Shown: positions 1-4,836 of the stretch, one piece after another
How the letters are laid out: every line of letters begins with the position of its first letter
How positions within the stretch are numbered: position 1 is the stretch's first letter
Assembly: GCA_025455895.1 (NCBI GenBank)
Contig: JALOLQ010000131.1
Location: 1 to 5,344 of the forward strand
Source: Solirubrobacteraceae bacterium
GTDB taxonomy: Bacteria > Actinomycetota > Thermoleophilia > Solirubrobacterales > Solirubrobacteraceae
Direction of reading: 5' to 3'
DNA: 5,344 nt
Notes under the pieces: generated by a model
Seen by the model: only the letters and a program-made list of their open reading frames with translations
Databases searched by the model: none
What the model was told of the DNA's origin: nothing
Translations under genes and position numbers: made by a program

Positions 1-86
1 GCCGCCTTCCCGCGCGCGCTGCGCTCGGCCGGGGTGGAGTGGGCGACGACGCGCGGCGCCGCGGGATCGAAGCTCTGGGTGCTCAT
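1..86 (-). CDS. N-terminus of a probable DUF2252 family protein (partial, runs off the left edge)
   Basis: Reading leftward from the ATG at 86-84 gives 28 codons plus two bases, starting MSTQSFDPAAP and continuing with HSTPAERSARGKAA. The TPAER-ARGKAAR pattern near the N-terminus resembles the opening of DUF2252 proteins, in which a conserved PRSSHA-like stretch and a kinase-like fold normally follow outside this window. The biochemical role of DUF2252 is not established. Only the start is visible, so no catalytic residue can be checked. The gene follows the SemiSWEET gene on the same strand with a 50-base gap, so the two could be co-transcribed. There is no strong Shine-Dalgarno site, only a weak GAAG about 8 bases upstream. 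Another ATG at 94 is out of frame. The reading frame is well supported, but the family call rests on a short match from memory. Confidence 0.55.
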   Translation of the reverse strand, partial: MSTQSFDPAAPRVVAHSTPAERSARGKA

Positions 87-136
87 CGGCGCATCTTCGC
101 GCACCGGGCACCCTCCGCACCGCCCGGAACGGGTGG

Positions 137-433
137 CTAGGCGCTTCCGGCCGTGACCGGCGCCTCGGTGCGCCGCCAGCGCAGCACCACGAGGCAGCTC
201 GTGCCGCTCGCCAGCACCCCGACCGTGTTCGGGACGATCAGCGGGACGCTGCCCAGCGCGATGCCGTAGGCGAGCCACGCGCAGCCGCCGGCGAAGAGGA
301 CCAGCAGGAACGGGAGCGAGACGTCGGCCGAGTGGCGCCGGCGGTGGACGCGGATCGCCTGCAGGAGCGGGGAGGAGCCCATGAACACGCCGAAGCTCGC
401 GGCGACGATGCCCAGGACGTCGGTGGTGCTCAC
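137..433 (-). CDS. SemiSWEET-type PQ-loop (MtN3-like) sugar transporter
   Basis: This 98-residue protein has three predicted membrane helices (about residues 5-26, 39-59 and 63-85) and a basic loop RVHRRRH after the first. That is the usual size and layout of bacterial SemiSWEETs, which form homodimers that move sugars across the membrane by facilitated diffusion. Family landmarks are present: a PQ-loop-like SPLLQ at 21-25, a serine-rich loop (HSADVSLP, 34-41), W53 followed by Y56-G57, and P68-N69 in the third helix. The Trp and Asn match the substrate-pocket residues of the family. The classical Pro-Gln pair is Leu-Gln here, with proline two residues earlier. The start is GTG at 433-431, with no Shine-Dalgarno site but a TAGCAT hexamer 7 bases upstream, which fits a leaderless transcript. 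The DUF2252-like gene lies 50 bases downstream. The substrate cannot be inferred. Confidence 0.82.
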   Translation of the reverse strand: MSTTDVLGIVAASFGVFMGSSPLLQAIRVHRRRHSADVSLPFLLVLFAGGCAWLAYGIALGSVPLIVPNTVGVLASGTSCLVVLRWRRTEAPVTAGSA

Positions 434-440
434 CGGGCCG

Positions 441-446
441 ATGCTA
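441..446 (-). promoter_or_regulatory. Candidate -10 element for leaderless SemiSWEET mRNA
   Basis: Read on the minus strand this is TAGCAT, a 4/6 match to TATAAT, ending 7 bases before the GTG start at 433. In actinobacteria this spacing places the transcription start at or next to the start codon. No convincing -35 hexamer is visible at 16-18 bases. The absence of a Shine-Dalgarno site agrees with a leaderless transcript. This is inferred from pattern only. Confidence 0.4.
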
Positions 447-500
447 GGCCGTCCGGCGCGCCGCCCGGTGAACGGCGGGTGAATCGCCGCCCCGAACCTG

Positions 501-556
501 AAGCCAAGTATTTAGATTCCCGAAACCTATGTCGTAGAAGGTGTCCGTGTCACACC
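501..556. promoter_or_regulatory. AT-rich divergent promoter region between SemiSWEET and the 79-residue membrane protein
   Basis: Positions 501-540 are the clearest AT-rich stretch in the window. On the plus strand TTTAGA (511-516) and TAGAAG (535-540) form a -35/-10 pair with an 18-base spacer, each 4/6 to consensus. This would start a transcript about 40 bases before the ATG at 585. On the minus strand ACGACA (535-530) and AATACT (512-507) form another pair with a 17-base spacer, which could give SemiSWEET a second, leadered transcript. Just downstream, GTGTC is directly repeated (541-545 and 547-551), and the second copy begins a short inverted repeat, GTGT-C-ACAC (547-555). That is a possible operator. 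The hexamer matches are modest, so exact positions are tentative. Confidence 0.35.
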
Positions 557-568
557 GACTGACCCGCG

Positions 569-574
569 AAGGAG
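569..574 (+). promoter_or_regulatory. Ribosome binding site for the 79-residue membrane protein
   Basis: AAGGAG lies 10 bases before the ATG at 585. It is one of only two clear Shine-Dalgarno sites in the window and decides the start of an otherwise unrecognised small gene, supporting that it is translated. Confidence 0.6.
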
Positions 575-584
575 AACCCGCGAG

Positions 585-824
585 ATGCCGTCCGACACCA
601 CCGCCCCTCGACCGCCGATCCTGGCCGGAGACCATCATTTCGTCAGCGTGATGATCGCCGCCATCCTCGCGGTCGTCGGCGGTCTCGCCCTCCTCGCCCT
701 GAAGACGACGCCGCTGACCCTGGCCTTCGCCATGCTGCTGCTGGTGGGGACGACCGGGGCGCTCACCGTCGCCATCTTCCGGCTTCTCGCTCACGACGAG
801 CACGAACCGGACGCCACCGCGTAG
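585..824 (+). CDS. Small two-helix membrane protein of unknown function
   Basis: I do not recognise this 79-residue protein. It has a short proline-rich N-terminal tail (residues 1-13), a DHH triplet at 16-18 and a hydrophobic helix at about 19-39. A KTT turn follows, then a second helix at about 43-67 and an acidic, histidine-containing tail with HDEHE at 70-74. It looks like an inner-membrane hairpin with both ends on the same side. The two Asp/His clusters flanking the helices could touch a metal or a partner, but that is speculation. The start is supported by AAGGAG 10 bases upstream and by an AT-rich promoter-like region. The gene stands alone: the genes on both sides are on the opposite strand, and a strong hairpin follows 42 bases after its TAG. 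The shadow frame on the opposite strand is low-complexity and rejected. Confidence 0.65.
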   Translation: MPSDTTAPRPPILAGDHHFVSVMIAAILAVVGGLALLALKTTPLTLAFAMLLLVGTTGALTVAIFRLLAHDEHEPDATA

Positions 825-865
825 CGGACGCACGCGCGGGGCGCACATATCCCAGCGCACCGGAT

Positions 866-892
866 CGGGCGGGCGCTCCCAGCGCCCGCCCG
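866..892. terminator. Strong bidirectional hairpin between convergent genes
   Basis: Positions 866-877 and 881-892 form a perfect 12-bp GC-rich stem (CGGGCGGGCGCT and its complement) closed by a CCC loop. It sits between the stop of the plus-strand membrane gene (824) and the stop of the minus-strand deacetylase (906), where a shared terminator is expected. There is no T-run on either side, as is common for actinobacterial hairpin terminators. The structure is seen directly, and its terminator role is inferred from position. Confidence 0.65.
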
Positions 893-905
893 TCGCTGCG
901 CCCGT

Positions 906-1871
906 TCAGGCGACGGGCGTGCGCGCGACGGTCTCCTGCTCGGCCGGCGGCGGGTTGCCGAGCAGCAGCTGCGAGACGGTGACCATCTCGTAGCCGTCCG
1001 CCTTCAGGCCGCGCACGATCAGCGGCAGCGCCTTGCCGGTCACCGTGCGGTTGCCGCCGCCGTCGTGCATGAGGATGATCGCCCCGGGGCTCGCCTGCGC
1101 GAGGACCTGGTCGGCCATCGCCTGCGGATCGGTGGCCTTGTAGTCCCCGGTGTCGATCGTCCACATCACCGTCAGCCGGTCGCGGCGCCCGGCCTGGCGC
1201 AGGACCCGCTCGTCGAACGCGCCGTAGGGCGGGCGGAACAGCGTCGGCTCGGGGATCCCGACCCGCTTCAGCGCGCTGCCCACGTCGCTCATCTGCGCGC
1301 CGATGTCGCGCGGGGCCAGCGTGGTGAGGTCCGCGTGGTTCCAGCTGTGGTCGGCGATCTCGTGGCCCTCGGCCACCGCGCGCTGGAGCGGGATCGGGTG
1401 CTCGGCGAGCTGGTTGCCCAGGACGAAGAAGGTCGCCTTCGCGTCGCCGCGCTTCAGGGTGTCGAGGATCCGCTGCGTGTACGGGCTCGGGCCGTCGTCG
1501 AAGGTCAGGGCCACGCGGCGCTGCTGGTCTCCGGCGACGCGGATGAAGGGCGTCTGCTCGCGCGTGCGCTCGACCGCCGCGACCTCGAGGGCGCGCTCGC
1601 GCTTGCGCGCGGCGAGCGCCTTGGCCGCCTTGTCGGCCTGCTCCTGCAGGCGCAGCTTCGGCAGCTCGGCGACCGCGCCGTTGCGCAGCCGCTCGGGGTC
1701 CCACGTCCCGCCGCTGCCGGCGCTCGTAGCCACGAGCGCGGTGAGCACGAGCAGCACCGCGCCGAGCGCGGCGGCGGCGACCCGCCGCCGGCGGCGGTGA
1801 TGCTCGGCCTGCGAGAGCGCGCGCCGCACGCGGCGCTCGGAGCCTTCGGGAGTCGGTCGCTCGTCGGCCAT
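906..1871 (-). CDS. Membrane-anchored polysaccharide deacetylase (NodB homology domain, CE4)
   Basis: This 321-residue protein should remove acetyl groups from a cell-surface glycan, such as peptidoglycan or a chitin-like polymer, outside the membrane. It has a basic N-terminus (residues 1-30, with RRRRR at 26-30) and one hydrophobic segment at about 31-50 with no clear cleavage site, suggesting a type II anchor. A charged Lys/Arg/Ala-rich helical linker spans about 70-107, and the NodB domain covers about 118-305. CE4 motifs appear in order: TFDDGP at 123-128 (D125 putative catalytic base, D126 metal ligand), HSWNH at 175-179 (H175 and H179 metal ligands), RPPYG at 213-217, DTGDY at 240-244 and LMHDGG at 267-272 (H269). 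All expected catalytic residues are present. The start is the ATG at 1871. No in-frame GTG or ATG lies between it and the in-frame stop 54 bases upstream, and there is no Shine-Dalgarno site. It lies 54 bases behind the second crcB gene on the same strand, so read-through is possible but no functional link is evident. Confidence 0.92.
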   Translation of the reverse strand: MADERPTPEGSERRVRRALSQAEHHRRRRRVAAAALGAVLLVLTALVATSAGSGGTWDPERLRNGAVAELPKLRLQEQADKAAKALAARKRERALEVAAVERTREQTPFIRVAGDQQRRVALTFDDGPSPYTQRILDTLKRGDAKATFFVLGNQLAEHPIPLQRAVAEGHEIADHSWNHADLTTLAPRDIGAQMSDVGSALKRVGIPEPTLFRPPYGAFDERVLRQAGRRDRLTVMWTIDTGDYKATDPQAMADQVLAQASPGAIILMHDGGGNRTVTGKALPLIVRGLKADGYEMVTVSQLLLGNPPPAEQETVARTPVA

Positions 1872-1881
1872 GGGAGGGGTG

Positions 1882-1897
1882 CGCCGGGGATCCGGCG
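1882..1897. repeat. Short hairpin between crcB pair and deacetylase
   Basis: CGCCGG (1882-1887) and CCGGCG (1892-1897) can form a 6-bp stem with a 4-base loop in the 54-base gap. A TACCCT hexamer (minus strand, 1912-1907), which fits the TAnnnT pattern, lies upstream and could be a separate promoter for the deacetylase. The hairpin may be a weak terminator for the crcB genes or a leader structure. Such short GC stems are frequent in sequence of this composition. Confidence 0.25.
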
Positions 1898-1925
1898 GTG
1901 CCGTCCAGGGTAGGCCATCGAGGGC

Positions 1926-2291
1926 TCAGAGCAGGCCGCCGAGCGCCCGCCCGGCCGCGAACAGCGCGAGCCCGGCGGCGAGGCTCAGGCCCAGGTCCAG
2001 CGCCAGCGCCCGCGGCCGGCCGGCGCGCCGCAGCCCGTCGGCCTCGGCCATCCAGCCGGAGAACGTCGTGAACGACCCGAGCAGCCCGCCGGCGAGCAGC
2101 AGCCGCCCGTCGCCGCCGAGCGCCGCGCCGTCGAGCGCGCCGAGCGCCAGCGCACCGAGCAGGTTCACCTGGAAGCGCCCGGTCGGCACGCCGCCGCCCC
2201 AGACCGGCACCGCCCGCTCGAGCGCGACGCGCGCGACCGCTCCCGCCCCGCCGAGCGCCGCGATCGCCGCCCACAGCAGCACGGTGCTCAT
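1926..2291 (-). CDS. crcB: Fluoride channel subunit, second gene of the tandem pair
   Basis: This 121-residue protein belongs to the Fluc/CrcB family of small four-helix membrane proteins that form dual-topology dimers and export fluoride from the cytoplasm. Family blocks are present in order: GGAGAVARVAL (14-24, R21), GRFQVNLLGALALG (38-51, N43) and GSFTTFSGW (72-80). TTF forms the helix break that binds the central sodium ion. Hydrophobic segments at about 4-22, 40-58, 64-82 and 96-118 fit four helices. Two positions differ from the usual F-S-T-F pore stretch, which here reads F77-S78-G79-W80, so the polar-track threonine and second Phe-box residue are replaced. Its ATG overlaps the TGA of the preceding crcB gene (ATGA), so translation is probably coupled. 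Two adjacent genes usually encode a heterodimer with each subunit inserted in the opposite orientation. No fluoride riboswitch was found upstream of the pair. Confidence 0.9.
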   Translation of the reverse strand: MSTVLLWAAIAALGGAGAVARVALERAVPVWGGGVPTGRFQVNLLGALALGALDGAALGGDGRLLLAGGLLGSFTTFSGWMAEADGLRRAGRPRALALDLGLSLAAGLALFAAGRALGGLL

Positions 2292-2674
2292 GCCGGCGCC
2301 TCGCGCCCGGCGAGCCGGGCCCCGAGGGCGATCGCGCCCATCCCCAGCGCGAGGCTCACCGCCGCGTAGGCGGCCGCGAGCGCCGGCCGGCCGGCGTCGA
2401 GCAGGTCGAACAGCTCGAGCTGGAGCGTCGAGAACGTCGTCAGCCCGCCGCACAGGCCCTGGGTCAGCAGCGGGCGCCGGCCGTGGTCGGCGGGGGCCTC
2501 GGCCAGCCGGACGAGCAGCCAGCCCAGCAGCGCCGCCCCGGCGACGTTCGCCACGAGCGTCGCCCACGGCCACGTGCCGGGCTCGGCCGGGACCGCCTCG
2601 GCGAGCGCGACGCGGGCCAGCGCGCCGGCGGCGCCGCCGGCGAACACGGCGGCGGCGTGCGCGCGCCCGATCAC
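2288..2674 (-). CDS. crcB: Fluoride channel subunit, first gene of the tandem pair
   Basis: This 128-residue partner of the downstream crcB protein shows the same Fluc blocks: GGAAGALARVAL (13-24, R21), TLVANVAGAALLG (39-51, N43) and GLCGGLTTFSTLQLE (73-87). Four hydrophobic segments lie at about 7-25, 38-56, 68-90 and 97-122. The pore stretch reads F81-S82-T83-L84, so the polar-track Ser and Thr are kept but the second Phe-box residue is Leu. I chose the GTG at 2674 because it leaves the usual short N-terminus. An in-frame GTG at 2680 would add two residues. There is no strong Shine-Dalgarno site, only AGGCGG about 9 bases upstream (2688-2683). A possible 11-codon leader ORF ends on this start codon. 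The open frame continues upstream to 2899, but that part overlaps the patatin gene and is low-complexity, so it is not counted. The gene is divergent from the patatin gene and ends in a 4-base ATGA overlap with the second crcB. Confidence 0.9.
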   Translation of the reverse strand: MIGRAHAAAVFAGGAAGALARVALAEAVPAEPGTWPWATLVANVAGAALLGWLLVRLAEAPADHGRRPLLTQGLCGGLTTFSTLQLELFDLLDAGRPALAAAYAAVSLALGMGAIALGARLAGREAPA

Positions 2675-2706
2675 GGGCACGGCCGCCTGAGCGGGGTCGC
2701 GTCCAT
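2671..2706 (-). CDS. Possible 11-codon leader ORF upstream of the crcB pair
   Basis: An ATG at 2706-2704 opens a frame encoding MDATPLRRPCP. Its TGA (2673-2671) overlaps the GTG start of the first crcB gene as GTGA. A TATCGT hexamer (minus strand 2723-2718) ends 11 bases before the ATG, so the transcript could start just before it. If translated, it would couple ribosome arrival to crcB initiation, which lacks a strong Shine-Dalgarno site. The ORF is very short, and in-frame chance is a serious alternative. Confidence 0.2.
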   Translation of the reverse strand: MDATPLRRPCP

Positions 2707-2708
2707 CG

Positions 2709-2733
2709 CGGCGGGCGACGATACTGCCCGCCG
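2709..2733. promoter_or_regulatory. Divergent promoter/operator: overlapping -10 elements within an 8-bp inverted repeat
   Basis: CGGCGGGC (2709-2716) and GCCCGCCG (2726-2733) are perfect inverted copies flanking a 9-base core. The core contains GATACT (2720-2725) on the plus strand, which ends 7 bases before the patatin GTG at 2733 and predicts a leaderless mRNA. On the minus strand the overlapping TATCGT (2723-2718) is placed to serve the crcB pair. Each is 4/6 to TATAAT, and neither has a good -35. The repeat's last base is the first base of the patatin start codon. It may be an operator for a dimeric regulator or an RNA stem. All of this is inferred from pattern. Confidence 0.35.
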
Positions 2734-3659
2734 TGACCGGCCCGCCCGACCCGCATGCGCCCCTGCGCCTGCTCGCGGCGCGCGCGCGGAGCGGCAGCCA
2801 CGCCGACGGGGCGCGGATCGCGCTCGGCGTGGAGGGCGGGGGGCTCGCCGTCGCGATGGCCGCCGGGATGGCGCTCGTGCTCGAGCGGGCCGGGATCACG
2901 CCGATGACGGACGCCGTCTACGGGACCTCGTCGGGATCGCTCGTCGCCGCCTACGCCGCCGCCGGCCGGATGGAGGACGCGCTGGAGATCCTCGACGCGG
3001 CGTGCAGCCGCGCCTTCGTGGACTGGCGTCGCCTCGGGCGCGCGCCGGTGGTCTCGCTCGACCACCTCATGGGTCTCGTGCGGGCGCGTCCCCCGGTCGG
3101 CGCCGCCGGGGGCGAGCCGGGGCTGCGGGTGCTGGTCGCGGGGGTCCACGACGGCGCGCTGCGCTCGCTCGGGCCGTTCGCCGAGGACGAGGCGCTCTAC
3201 GCGGGCGTGCGGGCGAGCATGGCGATCCCCTTCTGGTCGGGCCCGCCGGTGCGCGCGGCCGGCCTCGAGCTGGCCGACGGCGGGCTGATCGAGTCGATCC
3301 CCGCCGCGACCCCGCTGCGCGAGGGCCACACGCACGTGCTCGCGCTGCGCTCCCGCGACGGCGCCTACCGCAAGGGCGCGCGCGGGCGCCTGCGCGGCCT
3401 GGCCGAGGACCGCGTCCTCAACCGGCTCGCGGGCCGCGTCCCGGACCTCGTGCGCGCCCGCCCGGCGCTGTACGACGCCGAAGCGGCGGCGCTGGCCGCC
3501 GCCGGCGCCGGGCAGGGCCCGTGGGCGGGCCGGGTGCAGCAGCTCGCACCGCCGCCGGGCACGCCCTTGGTGGCGCGGCTCGAGACCGATCGGCGCAAGG
3601 TGCGCGCCGCGGTCGCCGCCGGCCGCGAGGTCGCCGAGCGCGCGCTCGAGCGCTGCTGA
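2733..3659 (+). CDS. Patatin-like phospholipase family protein with a divergent oxyanion loop
   Basis: This 308-residue protein belongs to the patatin-like serine hydrolases, which cleave acyl esters of lipids using a Ser-Asp dyad. The patatin core spans about residues 28-206. It contains the glycine loop GVEGGGL (32-38), the nucleophile elbow GTSSG at 64-68 with S66 as predicted nucleophile, the conserved SMAIP block at 162-166, and DGG at 182-184 with D182 as the predicted dyad aspartate. The usual arginine of the GGGxRG oxyanion loop is missing, because the sequence runs GGGLAVAM. The C-terminal part (about 207-308) is charged and helical. No signal peptide or membrane segment is evident, so it is probably cytoplasmic or peripheral. 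The start is GTG at 2733. Later starts would remove the glycine loop, and the GATACT hexamer 7 bases upstream fits a leaderless mRNA. Its TGA abuts the rnd stop. The substrate is unknown. Confidence 0.85.
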   Translation: MTGPPDPHAPLRLLAARARSGSHADGARIALGVEGGGLAVAMAAGMALVLERAGITPMTDAVYGTSSGSLVAAYAAAGRMEDALEILDAACSRAFVDWRRLGRAPVVSLDHLMGLVRARPPVGAAGGEPGLRVLVAGVHDGALRSLGPFAEDEALYAGVRASMAIPFWSGPPVRAAGLELADGGLIESIPAATPLREGHTHVLALRSRDGAYRKGARGRLRGLAEDRVLNRLAGRVPDLVRARPALYDAEAAALAAAGAGQGPWAGRVQQLAPPPGTPLVARLETDRRKVRAAVAAGREVAERALERC

Positions 3660-4826
3660 TCAGAGCTCGTCGACCGTGATCGCGAGGTCCGGCCCGACCC
3701 GCAGCGCCCGGCGGCCCGCGAGCAGCTCGAGCAGCTCGGCGCCGACGAGCTCGCGCCGCCAGCCCTGGAGCGTGCGCACGTCGGGCTCGTCGGTCCCGTG
3801 GCGGGCGGCGGAGACGACCCGCTGGAGGTCCGCACGGGCGGCGAGCAGCTCATAGGCGAGCTCGGCGTCGGCCGCGCGGGCCCGCACGAGCGCCTCGGCG
3901 AGCACGATCAGCGACGCGTCACCGGGATGCGTCGACGGGGGGCGCGTGCCCTCCACGGGGATCGGCGGCAGCTCCCGGCCGCGCTCGACCTCGTCGAGGA
4001 TCGCGCGCCCGCGGCGGCGCACGGTTCCCTCGTGCAGGCCGCGGATCTGGCGCAGCCGATCCAGGTCACGCGGCCGGCGCTTGGCGATCTCCACCAGCGC
4101 GGCGTCCGGCAGGACCGACTGCACCGGCCGGTCCTCCTGGGCGGCGCAGTCCTCGCGCCAGCCGGCCAGCGCGCGGGCGACCGCCCGCTGGCCGGGATCG
4201 AGCGAGTTGACCCGCGGCAGCCGCCCGAACACGGTGTCCGGGTCGCGCACGTCGGTGACGGCCTCGAGCGCGCGGCACTCCTCGCGCGCCCACTCCAGGC
4301 GCCCGAGGGCGCTGAGGCGCTCCTTGACCGCGTCCGCCGCCTGGAGCAGGTGCAGCACGTCCTCGCGCGCGTAGCCCGCCTGCTCGTCGCTCAGCGGCCG
4401 CTGGTCCCAGCGGGTGAAGCTCGCGCTCTTGCCCAGACGCACGCCGAGCAGCTCCTGGAGCAGCGCCTCGTAGCCGAGCTGCGAGCGCAGGCCGGCGAAT
4501 CCGGCGGCGAGCTGGGTGTCGAAGACGTTGCGCACCTCGGTCGACCAGGCACGCTTGAGCAGCGCGACGTCCTGGCGGCCGGCGTGCAGCACCACCTCCA
4601 CGGCGGGGTCGGCGAGCACCGCGGCCAGCGGCGCGGGGTCCAGGTCGCCGGCGAGCGGGTCGAGCACCGCGACCTCCACCTCGCCCTCGGCGTCGAGGAC
4701 CGCGACCTGGACGAGGCACAGCAGCGCGCGGTAGCGGCCCTCGCCCATGAACTCGGTGTCGATCGCCAGCGCCCCCGTCGCGCGGGCGCGCTCGGCCAGC
4801 GCGGGAACGGAGGCGGCGGTGTTCAC
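3660..4826 (-). CDS. rnd: Ribonuclease D (DEDDy 3'-5' exoribonuclease with HRDC domain)
   Basis: This 388-residue protein matches RNase D, which trims 3' ends of tRNA precursors and other structured RNAs in the cytoplasm using two metal ions. The exonuclease domain spans about residues 5-172: AIDTEF at 21-26 (D23, E25), the HAGRQD block at 81-86 (D86), and GYARED at 151-156 (Y152, D156). This completes a DEDDy active site. An HRDC domain follows at about 208-285 (LDPGQRAVARALAGWRE and RLRQIRGL), and a second helical HRDC-like region at about 300-388 completes the usual RNase D length. I chose the GTG at 4826. The open frame reaches an ATG at 4889, but that overlaps the upstream membrane gene and adds a low-complexity basic stretch outside the fold. 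The gap to the upstream stop is 10 bases, so the gene is probably the last of the gluQ operon. Its stop is immediately adjacent to that of the convergent patatin gene. Confidence 0.92.
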   Translation of the reverse strand: MNTAASVPALAERARATGALAIDTEFMGEGRYRALLCLVQVAVLDAEGEVEVAVLDPLAGDLDPAPLAAVLADPAVEVVLHAGRQDVALLKRAWSTEVRNVFDTQLAAGFAGLRSQLGYEALLQELLGVRLGKSASFTRWDQRPLSDEQAGYAREDVLHLLQAADAVKERLSALGRLEWAREECRALEAVTDVRDPDTVFGRLPRVNSLDPGQRAVARALAGWREDCAAQEDRPVQSVLPDAALVEIAKRRPRDLDRLRQIRGLHEGTVRRRGRAILDEVERGRELPPIPVEGTRPPSTHPGDASLIVLAEALVRARAADAELAYELLAARADLQRVVSAARHGTDEPDVRTLQGWRRELVGAELLELLAGRRALRVGPDLAITVDEL

Positions 4827-4836
4827 GACCGCGAGC

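Noticed and set aside
104..127. Hairpin CCGGGC/GCCCGG between SemiSWEET and the DUF2252-like gene
   Set aside because: It is a 6-bp stem with a 12-base loop, expected by chance at this GC content, with no T-run or other support.
763..2274. Long 503-residue minus-strand frame across the deacetylase and crcB genes
   Set aside because: The translation is low-complexity Arg/Ala/Gly, as expected of an off-frame read in GC-rich DNA. Real motifs lie in other frames.
2675..2732. Fluoride riboswitch upstream of the crcB pair, suggested by a GATGG on the minus strand
   Set aside because: Only that short word matches. The other conserved segments and the pseudoknot pairing of the crcB motif are not visible, and the gap is too short for the full aptamer.
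2292..3335. Fusion of the second crcB to a long upstream extension in the same open frame
   Set aside because: The extension is low-complexity and overlaps the first crcB and the patatin gene. The ATG at 2291 with ATGA coupling gives a normal-length Fluc subunit.
2483..3679. 398-residue plus-strand frame overlapping the patatin gene
   Set aside because: It is out of frame with the patatin motifs and made of Arg/Gly/Ala runs, so it is a compositional shadow.
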